DNA of 64,000 nt from Caballeronia sp. INDeC2 (GTDB lineage: Bacteria; Pseudomonadota; Gammaproteobacteria; Burkholderiales; Burkholderiaceae), in assembly GCF_023631325.1 (NCBI RefSeq), contig NZ_JALQDG010000003.1, positions 806,001-870,000 on the forward strand, in the 5' to 3' direction. The notes beneath the pieces were generated by a model. The model was given only the letters and a program-made list of their open reading frames with translations. It did no database searches and was not told where the DNA came from. Positions 16,992 through 24,206 of this stretch are shown here, piece after piece; position 1 is the stretch's first letter, and every line of letters starts with the position of its first letter. Both the position numbers and the translations under genes were made by a program.

Positions 16992-18359
16992 ATGTTCGCA
17001 TCCACGGGACGTCTCACCGATCTCATTTGCGGCAACGCCGCCGCGAACGAAATCTGGTCGCCGCGCGCGACCGTGCAGGCGATGCTCGACGTCGAAGCCG
17101 CGCTCGCGCGCGCATCGGCGCTGCATGGCGTGATTCCGCCGGGCGCGGTCGAGGCGATCGTCGCCGCATGCAACGCGGACAACATCGACGCGAACGCGCT
17201 GATGAACGGCGCGCAAGCGGGCGGCAACCTCGCGATTCCGCTCGTCAAGCAATTGACGGCAGTCGTGAAGGCGAGCGATGCCGAAGCCGCGAAGTACGTG
17301 CACTGGGGCGCGACGAGTCAGGACATCATCGATACGGGCGTCGTGCTGCAACTGCGCGCGGCGCTCGATCTGCTCGATGCCGACTTGCGTTCGTTATCCG
17401 ACGCGCTCGCGCGCCAGGCCGACACGCATCGCGCGACGCCGATGATCGGCCGCACGTGGCTGCAGCAGGCGCTGCCGATCACGCTGGGCTTGAAGTTCGC
17501 GCAATGGCTCGATGCGGTGGCGCGTCATCGTCAGCGTCTCGGCGAGTTGAAAGCGCGCGCGCTGGTGCTGCAATTCGGCGGCGCGGCGGGCACGCTCGCG
17601 AGTCTGCGCGACAAGGCGTTGCCGGTTGCAGCATCGCTCGCGGACGAACTGAAGCTGACGCTGCCCGCGCTGCCTTGGCACACGCAGCGCGACCGGATCG
17701 CGGAAGCCGCGTCGTTCTTCGGCATGTTGACGGGCACGCTCGGCAAGATCGCGCGCGACGTGTCGCTCATGATGCAGACCGAACTTGGCGAAGTCGCGGA
17801 GCCGGCGGCGGCAGGCAAGGGCGGTTCATCGACGATGCCGCACAAGCGCAATCCCGTTGGCTGCGCCGCGGTGCTCACTGCCGCGACGCGCGCGCCGAAC
17901 CTCGTCGCGACGATCTTCGCCGGCATGGTTCAGGAGCACGAGCGCGCATTGGGCGGCTGGCAGGCCGAATGGGAAGCGCTGCCCGATCTCGCGCGTCTGA
18001 CGGCAGGGGCGCTTTCCAACATCGTGAGCATCGTGCCGGCGATGGAAGTCAACGTCGAACGTCTCGCGCAAAACCTCGATGTGACGAACGGCCTCGTGCT
18101 CGGCGAAGCGGTGATGCTCGCGCTCGGCGACGCCATCGGCAGACTCGATGCGCACAAGCTGGTCGAAGGCGCATCGAAGGCGTCGGTCGCGAACGGCACG
18201 TTGCTCTTCGACGAACTCGCCGCGAACGAAACCGTCACGCGCCATCTCTCGCAAGATCAACTGAAGCAATTGCTCGATCCGGCGAACTACGTCGGTCAGG
18301 CGCAGGCGTTCGTCGCTGCCGCCATCGCGAGCGCTGACTCGAAAAAACAGGAGCAGTAA
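16992..18359 (+). CDS. pcaB: 3-carboxy-cis,cis-muconate cycloisomerase, 455 aa
   Basis: Converts 3-carboxymuconate to 4-carboxymuconolactone. It belongs to the fumarase/aspartase superfamily, whose signature GSSTMPHKRNP lies at about 278-288. HWGATSQDIIDTG near residue 100 is the second conserved loop, and the third (GRTWLQQALPITLG) lies near residue 155. Four bases separate it from both pcaF and pcaD, indicating translational coupling. Confidence 0.95.
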   Translation: MFASTGRLTDLICGNAAANEIWSPRATVQAMLDVEAALARASALHGVIPPGAVEAIVAACNADNIDANALMNGAQAGGNLAIPLVKQLTAVVKASDAEAAKYVHWGATSQDIIDTGVVLQLRAALDLLDADLRSLSDALARQADTHRATPMIGRTWLQQALPITLGLKFAQWLDAVARHRQRLGELKARALVLQFGGAAGTLASLRDKALPVAASLADELKLTLPALPWHTQRDRIAEAASFFGMLTGTLGKIARDVSLMMQTELGEVAEPAAAGKGGSSTMPHKRNPVGCAAVLTAATRAPNLVATIFAGMVQEHERALGGWQAEWEALPDLARLTAGALSNIVSIVPAMEVNVERLAQNLDVTNGLVLGEAVMLALGDAIGRLDAHKLVEGASKASVANGTLLFDELAANETVTRHLSQDQLKQLLDPANYVGQAQAFVAAAIASADSKKQEQ

Positions 18360-18363
18360 AGAC

Positions 18364-19158
18364 ATGCCTCTTGCCGAAGTGAACGGAACGCGAATTCACT
18401 ATCGCATCGATGTGACGGCGGGCGACGACGCGCCGTGGCTCGTGCTGTCGAATTCGCTCGGCGCCGATGTTTCGATGTGGACGCCGAACATCGAAGCCTT
18501 CGCGAAGCATTACCGCGTGGTGCGCTACGACACGCGCGGCCACGGCCATTCCGATGTGCCTAAAGGTCCCTACACGATCGATCAGCTGATCGGCGACGTG
18601 ACCGGTCTGATGGATCACCTGAAAATCGAGCGCGCGAACTACTGCGGCCTGTCGATGGGCGGGCTGACCGGCATCGGCCTGGCCGCGCGTCATCCGGAGC
18701 GCTTCTCGCGCGTCGTGCTGTCGAACACCGCCGCGCTGATCGGCTCCGACGCCGTGTGGACGCCGCGCGCCGCGAAGGCGCGTGAGCCGGGCGGCATGCC
18801 CGCGCTGACCGACGCCGTGATAGCGCGCTGGTTCACCGCGCCGTTCATCGAAGGTGAGCACCTCGCGCTCGCGAATATCCGCGACGTGTTTCGCCACACT
18901 TCGGGCGATGGCTACGCGTCGAACTGCGAAGCGATCCGCGACGCCGATCTGCGCGACGAAGCCAAAACGATCAAGCTGCCGGTGCTCGTGATCGCAGGCA
19001 CGCACGATCTGTCGACGACAGCCGAGCAGGGCCGCGAGCTCGCGGGTTACATCGACGGATCGCGCTACCTCGAACTGGACGCGGCGCATCTGTCGAACAT
19101 CGAAAAGCGCGACGACTACACGCGCGCCGTCCTCGACTTCCTCGGAGAACGACAATGA
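18364..19158 (+). CDS. pcaD: 3-oxoadipate enol-lactonase, 264 aa
   Basis: An alpha/beta hydrolase that opens beta-ketoadipate enol-lactone to 3-oxoadipate. The nucleophile is Ser97 in GLSMGG. The acid residue is in GTHDLST and the His in AAHLSNIE near the C-terminus. Length is typical for a stand-alone PcaD. The last four bases (ATGA) contain the start of pcaC, so the two are translationally coupled but not fused, unlike the PcaL fusions of some actinobacteria. Confidence 0.95.
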   Translation: MPLAEVNGTRIHYRIDVTAGDDAPWLVLSNSLGADVSMWTPNIEAFAKHYRVVRYDTRGHGHSDVPKGPYTIDQLIGDVTGLMDHLKIERANYCGLSMGGLTGIGLAARHPERFSRVVLSNTAALIGSDAVWTPRAAKAREPGGMPALTDAVIARWFTAPFIEGEHLALANIRDVFRHTSGDGYASNCEAIRDADLRDEAKTIKLPVLVIAGTHDLSTTAEQGRELAGYIDGSRYLELDAAHLSNIEKRDDYTRAVLDFLGERQ

Positions 19159-19538
19159 CCGACGACGAACGTTACGAAGCGGGAATGAAGGTGCGTCGCG
19201 CGGTGCTGTCCGATGCGCACGTGGACCGGTCGCTCGCGAATCGCACGGAGCTGACGACGGAGTTTCAGAACTTCATCACGCGCTATGCATGGGGCGAGAT
19301 CTGGACGCGCGACGGCCTGCCGCGCCACACGCGCAGCCTCATCACGATCGCGATGATGGTCGCGCTGAACCGCAGCGAGGAACTCGCGCTGCACTTGCGC
19401 GCCGCGAAGAACAATGGCGTGACGCAGGACGAAATCAAGGAAGTGCTGTTGCAGACGGCGGTCTATTGCGGCGTGCCGGCGGCGAATTCGGCATTCCACC
19501 TCGCGCAGAAGATCTTCGACGAGGAAAGCAAGGCGTAA
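19155..19538 (+). CDS. pcaC: 4-carboxymuconolactone decarboxylase, 127 aa
   Basis: Decarboxylates 4-carboxymuconolactone to the enol-lactone used by PcaD. It is an AhpD-like small helical protein with the family segments WGEIWTRDGLPRHTRSL, EELALHLRAAKNNG and EVLLQTAVYCGVPAAN. The start ATG overlaps the pcaD stop. It is the last gene of the operon and is followed by a terminator hairpin. Confidence 0.95.
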   Translation: MTDDERYEAGMKVRRAVLSDAHVDRSLANRTELTTEFQNFITRYAWGEIWTRDGLPRHTRSLITIAMMVALNRSEELALHLRAAKNNGVTQDEIKEVLLQTAVYCGVPAANSAFHLAQKIFDEESKA

Positions 19539-19562
19539 CCGCGCAACGCGTCCGACAGGAAA

Positions 19563-19592
19563 CCGCCTCCGGGAAACCGGAGACGGCTTTTT
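19563..19592 (+). terminator. Rho-independent terminator of the pca operon
   Basis: CCGCCTCCGG and CCGGAGACGG flank a GAAA tetraloop (one mismatch in a 10-bp stem), followed by CTTTTTCG. It lies 24 bases after the pcaC stop and also separates the operon from the convergent DUF3443 gene. Confidence 0.85.
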
Positions 19593-19603
19593 CGCTTCTG
19601 GAC

Positions 19604-20896
19604 TCAGAACGCGTAATACGGTCCTGGTCCCGCGGGCGTCGCGCGTCCGGCGAGCGCGGTGAACACGCGGCGTCCGTAGAAGAACGGCAAGCCCCAGTCG
19701 AAGTAGCCGCTGGCCGACCCGGCGAGGTTGTCGAAGGCGAAGTTGCCCGTCCCGAACAACGCCGTCGATTGCGCGATGGTGAAGCTCACCGCGCTCTGCG
19801 CGCCGCTCGGCGAGCGGATGGTCGCCGCGATCGTCTGCGGTGTCGACGGGCAATACCACACGCCGCATTTGGCGAGCGTCGTCGAAGGGAAGAAGACGCC
19901 GTTCGATCCGCTGTCGATGAAGCTCGACGCATACTGGCTGCCGCCGAAATCCGTCGTGACATAGCCCGACAGCGAGTTCGACTTGAGCACCGTCGCCTGG
20001 CCGAGCAGATTGTTCGACTGCGAGCCGATGCCGAAAGTCATCGTGCCGGTCACGGTCGCCGCGCCGTTGTCGGGCACGTCGGGAAGCTCGATCAGCACGC
20101 CGTTGTTGTCGCTGGCGAAGTTCGCGACCGGATTCGTCACCTGCTGCGCGACCGCCAGCGTACTCGCGACGCAGTTGGCCGAGACGCAGCTGTAGTACCA
20201 GCGCGGCATCGCGGTGACCGCACATCCCGCGCCGCAGTCGGCGCTGAAGGGCCCGACGCCGAGAATGCCGTTCGCGCGCAAGGACGACGCGGAGAGCATC
20301 GGCAGGCCGGACTGGGTGCAGTCCTGCGCGGTCGTGGGCGCGGCGCTGTCGGCGATCAGCTGGACGGAGGTCGAGCGCGCGACCTGGCCGGCGAGCCGCA
20401 CGTCGGCCGTGCGCACCGCGCCCCAGGTATAGCCCGAACCGAACACCGCGCATTCCGCGACGACCGCGCTTTGATTGCTGCCCGCGACCAGCGGCAGCGC
20501 AATCGACGGACTGAGCGCGGAGGCCAGGATGCGCAGGCCATGCGACCCGGTATCGACCTGAATGTTGTCGATCGTCTGACAGGTGCTCGTGCCGGGCACG
20601 CAGATCGTCACGCTGGTTTGCAGAATGTTGCGCGTGTTGGTGGAGTTGCTGGCGACGCGGATCGTCTGGACGTTGGGCGTCGTCGATTGCGGCACGGTCG
20701 TGTCCGCGGCGGCCGACGATGGGGCGCTCGCGGGCGTGGCGGCGCTGGCCGTGGCCGCCGCGCTCGCGGTTGCGGGCGCGCTCGCTTGCGGGGGCGGCGC
20801 GGCGGAACTTTCGTTCGAGCCTCCGCCTCCGCCGCATGCGTGAAGCAGGGCGCAGAGCGCGAAGAGGGGCATCGAGAGGAGGGCGCGTGTGTTCAT
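19604..20896 (-). CDS. DUF3443 lipoprotein with pepsin-like sequence motifs, 430 aa
   Basis: A lipoprotein signal ends at C21 (LLHAC), followed by a glycine run and a disordered Ala/Ser/Pro/Thr linker to residue 70. The folded part carries VDTG at 114-117, GILGVG at 210-215 and FIDSGS at 326-331. In this order and spacing these resemble the two catalytic Asp loops and the intervening G(I/L)LGLG segment of bilobed pepsin-type aspartic peptidases. Several cysteine pairs fit disulfides in a periplasmic or surface domain. DUF3443 is known in Burkholderia as an uncharacterised family; protease activity is my inference. It follows the DUF2844 gene by 10 bp. Confidence 0.8.
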   Translation of the reverse strand: MNTRALLSMPLFALCALLHACGGGGGSNESSAAPPPQASAPATASAAATASAATPASAPSSAAADTTVPQSTTPNVQTIRVASNSTNTRNILQTSVTICVPGTSTCQTIDNIQVDTGSHGLRILASALSPSIALPLVAGSNQSAVVAECAVFGSGYTWGAVRTADVRLAGQVARSTSVQLIADSAAPTTAQDCTQSGLPMLSASSLRANGILGVGPFSADCGAGCAVTAMPRWYYSCVSANCVASTLAVAQQVTNPVANFASDNNGVLIELPDVPDNGAATVTGTMTFGIGSQSNNLLGQATVLKSNSLSGYVTTDFGGSQYASSFIDSGSNGVFFPSTTLAKCGVWYCPSTPQTIAATIRSPSGAQSAVSFTIAQSTALFGTGNFAFDNLAGSASGYFDWGLPFFYGRRVFTALAGRATPAGPGPYYAF

Positions 20897-20906
20897 CGTC
20901 GGCCTC

Positions 20907-21368
20907 TCACTGAATGTCGGTCGATGTCACGCCCGCCGGCAGGCCGCTCGCGAGCCATGCGCGTCCGCTGAATTCGCGTAGCCGCACGCGATTTTCGACG
21001 ACGAGATCGCCCTGCGCGACGCGCGTCGCATGCAGACCGGCATCGCCGACCGACGCATTCGCGCCTTGCCTGAACGTCTCGAAGTGCGCGCCAAGTAGCG
21101 CGCCGATGTCCGGCATCGCCGGGCCGCGCCAGGAGACGCCGTACACCGCACCGCTCGTGTCGACATATTCACGCACGACGATGCCTTGCTGGTCCGTCGT
21201 TTCGCGATATTGCACGAGGCCGCCCTGCGCCTGATGCACGACATCGCCTTCCGACGCACCGGCCGCGCGCCCGGTCGCGCCGAGTTGCGCGTGAGCCGTC
21301 GCCGTCGCGCCGATCGTGATGATCGCCAAGCCTGCGATCACGTAGTGAGGAATTCTGATCTTTCTCAT
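20907..21368 (-). CDS. DUF2844 secreted protein, 153 aa
   Basis: A Sec signal peptide spans residues 1-27 with cleavage after AHA. The mature part is a small beta-rich domain (YRETTDQQGIVVREYVDTSG, then GVSWRGPAMPDIGALLG and LVVENRVRLREFSGRAW) that matches DUF2844. The gene is immediately upstream of the DUF3443 gene on the same strand, ten bases apart; the two families are often paired in Burkholderiaceae. It may be a partner, chaperone, inhibitor or substrate of the DUF3443 protein; nothing here decides. Confidence 0.8.
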   Translation of the reverse strand: MRKIRIPHYVIAGLAIITIGATATAHAQLGATGRAAGASEGDVVHQAQGGLVQYRETTDQQGIVVREYVDTSGAVYGVSWRGPAMPDIGALLGAHFETFRQGANASVGDAGLHATRVAQGDLVVENRVRLREFSGRAWLASGLPAGVTSTDIQ

Positions 21369-21786
21369 GTATTTTCTCCGTTATTTAGGACTCTTCTTGT
21401 TTTTTGAGATGGGATTTTAGATGTAGAGCCCAGCAAAACGATACGGAGGAAGGCACGTGGCAAAGCGATCGATTCCCGTCGTTCTAGCGATGAATCCGCC
21501 TATGAATCAGCAGGTTGCACACAGCGAGAGACCGAATTCCTGATTTTCGTGATTGTCATAAATTGTCAATTCGATGCGGAGCGTCTTAAATACAAAATGC
21601 AAACGCGCAATTTGGCTGCTTTCAATCCGCATTCTGCGACACCGAGCAATAGGCAAAATGCGCACGCTGCACGCGCTCGCCGGAGGCCGACCGGACCTCT
21701 TTTTTTCACGGCGCAGCGTCGGACCGGTAAAATGCTGGGTTGATCCACGGAAGAACGCCCGTGGCGTAGCGGAAGGATTTCTCCAA
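21369..21786. promoter_or_regulatory. Divergent intergenic region, DUF2844 / bamC
   Basis: This 418-bp stretch has no gene. It contains a plausible sigma-70 promoter for bamC, TTGTCA (21563-21568), 17 bp, TTAAAT (21586-21591), about 195 bp upstream of the bamC ATG. Short frames across it are not protein-like. Confidence 0.45.
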
Positions 21787-23007
21787 ATGACAGATTTTCG
21801 TGTGACCAAGCGCATGGCTGCGCTTTTCGCGGTGGCCGGAATCGTGGCGGGATGCGGCAGCACCAATCCCAACGCATTCAACTACAAGAGCGATCAGCGT
21901 TCCAAACAGGTGTCTCTCGCCGTTCCGCCGAATCTGCTCGACGAAGCGGTCGACCAGCGCTCGCTGCCGCCGCAGGGCGGGCAGGCATCGCTCTCCGAGC
22001 TTCAACAAGTCCAGAAAGTCGCACCGAACGCGCCCACGGTGGTCCCGCCGGTCTCGGGCATGCACATACAACGCGACGGAACCGAGCGCTGGCTCGTCGT
22101 CGACGGCAAGACGCCTGAACAGGTCTGGCCGCAGATCCGCCGCTTCTGGCAGGAGCAGGGCTTTCTGCTCGTCGTCGATCAGCGCGACAAGGGCGTGATG
22201 GAAACGGACTGGAACGAAACGCATCCGCAGATTTCGGACGGCCTGATCCGCGACACGCTCGCCAAGGCAACCGGCAATTCGTATGTCACGGCCGAACGCA
22301 ACAAGTACCGCACGCGCCTCGAGACGGCGCCGAGCGGCGGCACTTACGTGTTCATCAGCCAGAAGGGCATGCGTGAGGCGCTGACCGGCGTGAACAACGA
22401 TTCGAGCCAGTGGCAGGCGCGTCCGAACGATCCGGCGCTCGAAAACGAATATCTCAAGCGCCTGATGTCCTCGCTCGCGATGGCCGATCAACGCACCGCC
22501 GCAGGCGGCGCGACGCCGCTCGACACGCCGGCCGCGGCAGGTGCAGCCGGTGCAGCGAGCGCGCAAGCCGGGAAGGGCGGCGACGCGAAGGCCGCGTCCG
22601 TTGCGGCGCAGAACGTCGCGAACGCGGGCAATTCGCCGATCCGCAACGAAGTCGTGCCCGAGGCCTCGTCGTCGCAACTGACGTTGCCGGAAGCGTATGA
22701 CCGCGCATGGCTGCGCGTGGGCATCGCGCTCGATCGCGCCAACTTCACGGTGGACGATCGCGACCGCAGCAAGGGCGTCTACTACGTGCGCTATGTCGAT
22801 CCGACGGACAAGACATCGGCGGAGCAGGGCTTCTGGAGCCAGGTGTTCCACGGCCGCAAGGAAATGAAGGCGAAGCAGTATCAGGTCAACGTGCGCGCCG
22901 TCACCGAGCAGCAAACGCGCATAGCGATTGTCGACGACAAGGGAAATGTCGATGCGTCCCCGCAGGCGCGCCAGATCATGGCGTTGCTCGCCGACCAGAT
23001 CAGCTGA
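21787..23007 (+). CDS. bamC: Outer membrane assembly lipoprotein BamC, 406 aa
   Basis: A component of the BAM complex that folds outer-membrane proteins. The lipoprotein signal ends at C23 (IVAGC). The unstructured N-terminal segment follows (LAVPPNLLDEAVDQRSLPPQ), then two helix-grip domains (about 95-215 and 300-406), the second reading TLPEAYDRAWLRVGIALDRA. An Ala/Gly linker joins them. GGAAGGA precedes the ATG at 21787. In many proteobacteria bamC lies just after dapA; here the upstream gene is unrelated. A strong terminator follows. Confidence 0.92.
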   Translation: MTDFRVTKRMAALFAVAGIVAGCGSTNPNAFNYKSDQRSKQVSLAVPPNLLDEAVDQRSLPPQGGQASLSELQQVQKVAPNAPTVVPPVSGMHIQRDGTERWLVVDGKTPEQVWPQIRRFWQEQGFLLVVDQRDKGVMETDWNETHPQISDGLIRDTLAKATGNSYVTAERNKYRTRLETAPSGGTYVFISQKGMREALTGVNNDSSQWQARPNDPALENEYLKRLMSSLAMADQRTAAGGATPLDTPAAAGAAGAASAQAGKGGDAKAASVAAQNVANAGNSPIRNEVVPEASSSQLTLPEAYDRAWLRVGIALDRANFTVDDRDRSKGVYYVRYVDPTDKTSAEQGFWSQVFHGRKEMKAKQYQVNVRAVTEQQTRIAIVDDKGNVDASPQARQIMALLADQIS

Positions 23008-23048
23008 ACCGTTTCTTCACTTCGTCGCACGCAAAATCGCACGCAAAA

Positions 23049-23076
23049 ACGCCTCGTTCACGCGAGGCGTTTTTTT
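23049..23076 (+). terminator. Rho-independent terminator of bamC
   Basis: ACGCCTCG (23049-23056) pairs perfectly with CGAGGCGT (23063-23070) across a six-base loop, followed by seven thymines. It lies 42 bases after the bamC stop and ends transcription rightwards. Confidence 0.9.
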
Positions 23077-23192
23077 ACGCGCTCATCGCCGCGCCGCCCG
23101 CGCAAACGATTTCGTCAGCGTGCACAGAAATGCGAGCGTCGCCGAGGAATTGCGCAGACAATTCTTTCTATTCGGAAATGTGCGCAAAAGCT

Positions 23193-23394
23193 TATAGAAA
23201 TGAACGGGTGGACAGTACATTGCATCAATGACGTAATTCACCCGCCCGAAGCGCTTCCAAAGCGCGCCGATCAGGTGCGCCGCACCGGACAAACAGACGA
23301 TTGGTTCGCTACACGCGAACCCCGATGGCCCCGTCGCCTATCCTCGTAGGGCGACGGTTTTTGCCCGCGTTTCGCTTGGAACGCGGGCTTTTTC
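23193..23394 (+). ncRNA. Candidate structured small RNA with six consecutive stem-loops
   Basis: Between the bamC terminator and the next gene there is no coding sequence, yet two further plus-strand terminators occur, so a separate transcript is implied. Stems: CGGGTG/CACCCG (23205-23244) enclosing CATTG-CAT-CAATG; GCGCTT/AAGCGC (23251-23265); GGTGC/GCACC (23274-23286); GGTTCGC/GCGAACC (23303-23321); CCGTCGCCTA/TAGGGCGACGG (23331-23357) then T5; and GCCCGCGTT/AACGCGGGC (23363-23388) then T5CT3. A weak promoter TTCGGA-N16-TATAGA (23171-23198) would start it near 23205. I do not recognise a known family. Confidence 0.5.
23363..23394 (+). terminator. Strong rho-independent terminator at the end of the candidate RNA
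   Basis: GCCCGCGTT (23363-23371) pairs perfectly with AACGCGGGC (23380-23388), followed by TTTTTCTTT. A second terminator-like hairpin with a T5 tail ends immediately upstream (23331-23362). The T-run is only on the plus strand. Confidence 0.85.
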
Positions 23395-23485
23395 TTTAGA
23401 CACGCTCTTTGGTGTTTTCGGCGATGTCGGCTGCGCGCGTTTATGCTCGTGCTTTCATCGTTTCATCGAAAACAGGAGAACACTC

Positions 23486-23776
23486 ATGTCGGAAGTTGCC
23501 GTCGTCGCTATTTTCGTCGCCAAGCCGGGCAAGGAAGAGGAACTGAGGCAAGTGCTCGAAGCCAACGTCGAGCCGACGCGCAAAGAACCGGGCGCGCTGC
23601 AATACGATTTGCACCGCGACATCAAGGAGCCGCGGCGCTTCATTTTCGTCGAACGCTGGGAGAGCGAAGCCGCGCTAGCGAAGCACGGCGAATCGGCGCA
23701 TATTCAGGCGTTTCGCGCCAAAGCGCCGGATCTGTACGAGCACGGCGAGGTCCGCGTCGCGAGCAAGATCGTCTGA
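23486..23776 (+). CDS. Antibiotic biosynthesis monooxygenase (ABM) domain protein, 96 aa
   Basis: A small ferredoxin-like beta-alpha-beta protein of the ABM/YgiN type: VAVVAIFVAKPGKEEELRQV, EPGALQYDLHRDIKEP and RFIFVERWESEAALAKH. Members act as dimeric quinol monooxygenases or bind small aromatics; many have no known substrate. AGGAGA lies ten bases before the ATG. It stands alone between the structured-RNA region and a convergent hypothetical gene. Confidence 0.85.
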   Translation: MSEVAVVAIFVAKPGKEEELRQVLEANVEPTRKEPGALQYDLHRDIKEPRRFIFVERWESEAALAKHGESAHIQAFRAKAPDLYEHGEVRVASKIV

Positions 23777-23791
23777 CGGTCGAAACCGTCT

Positions 23792-24052
23792 TCAGTGCGT
23801 CTCGTGCGGCACGTCGAGGATCAGGATGATGGTCCAGTCGGCGTCGCCGTCGTGGTGATACTGGCGCTCCGCGACGATGAACGGCTGCTGTTTGCCGCTC
23901 GGCCCGAGGAAGAGCACGTCGCCTTCCATCGGTAGACATTCGACGGGCGGCAGCGCCAGATACGAGTCCTTGTTCACGTTGCGCGGCATCAGTTTTTCGA
24001 TCTTGCGCGATGCCGCTTCGGTCCATTCGATATCGAGCTGGATATTGCTCAT
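23792..24052 (-). CDS. Hypothetical protein, 86 aa
   Basis: A small unrecognised protein that starts MSNIQLDIEWTEAASRKIEK and continues with a PPVECLPMEGDVLFLGPSGK beta region and an ADWTIILILDVP C-terminus. The ATG at 24052 is preferred over the longer reading from 24121, whose extra residues are not protein-like. No ribosome binding site is strong. It converges with the ABM gene 15 bp away. It looks like a compact beta-barrel domain, but I can name no family. Confidence 0.6.
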   Translation of the reverse strand: MSNIQLDIEWTEAASRKIEKLMPRNVNKDSYLALPPVECLPMEGDVLFLGPSGKQQPFIVAERQYHHDGDADWTIILILDVPHETH

Positions 24053-24150
24053 GCTGTCGTTCGCACGCTGAGTGCGCTCCACGGTTGAATCGTTGAAAAG
24101 ACGATGCGCAATGTAGCACACGCGGTGCTCGATCCATGAGGCACGCCAAA

Positions 24151-24180
24151 CGGAAAAACGGCCCTGGGGCCGTTTTTCCG
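24151..24180 (-). terminator. Rho-independent terminator of aceB
   Basis: CGGAAAAACGGCC (24151-24163) and GGCCGTTTTTCCG (24168-24180) form a perfect 13-bp stem with a tetraloop-sized gap. The A/T tract is inside the stem, so it can terminate in both directions. It lies 26 bp past the aceB stop. Confidence 0.8.
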
Positions 24181-24206
24181 CTCGTGCGTCAGAACACGCT
24201 GGATGC

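Noticed and set aside
17027..18337. Long plus-strand frame inside pcaB and similar frames opposite the pca genes
   Set aside because: Arg/Ala-rich shadow frames with no domains; every base is explained by the pca operon.
19116..20971. Long frames on both strands across pcaC-DUF3443
   Set aside because: Compositionally shadow-like (Arg/His/Ala rich); the DUF3443 and pcaC readings have signal peptide or family motifs.
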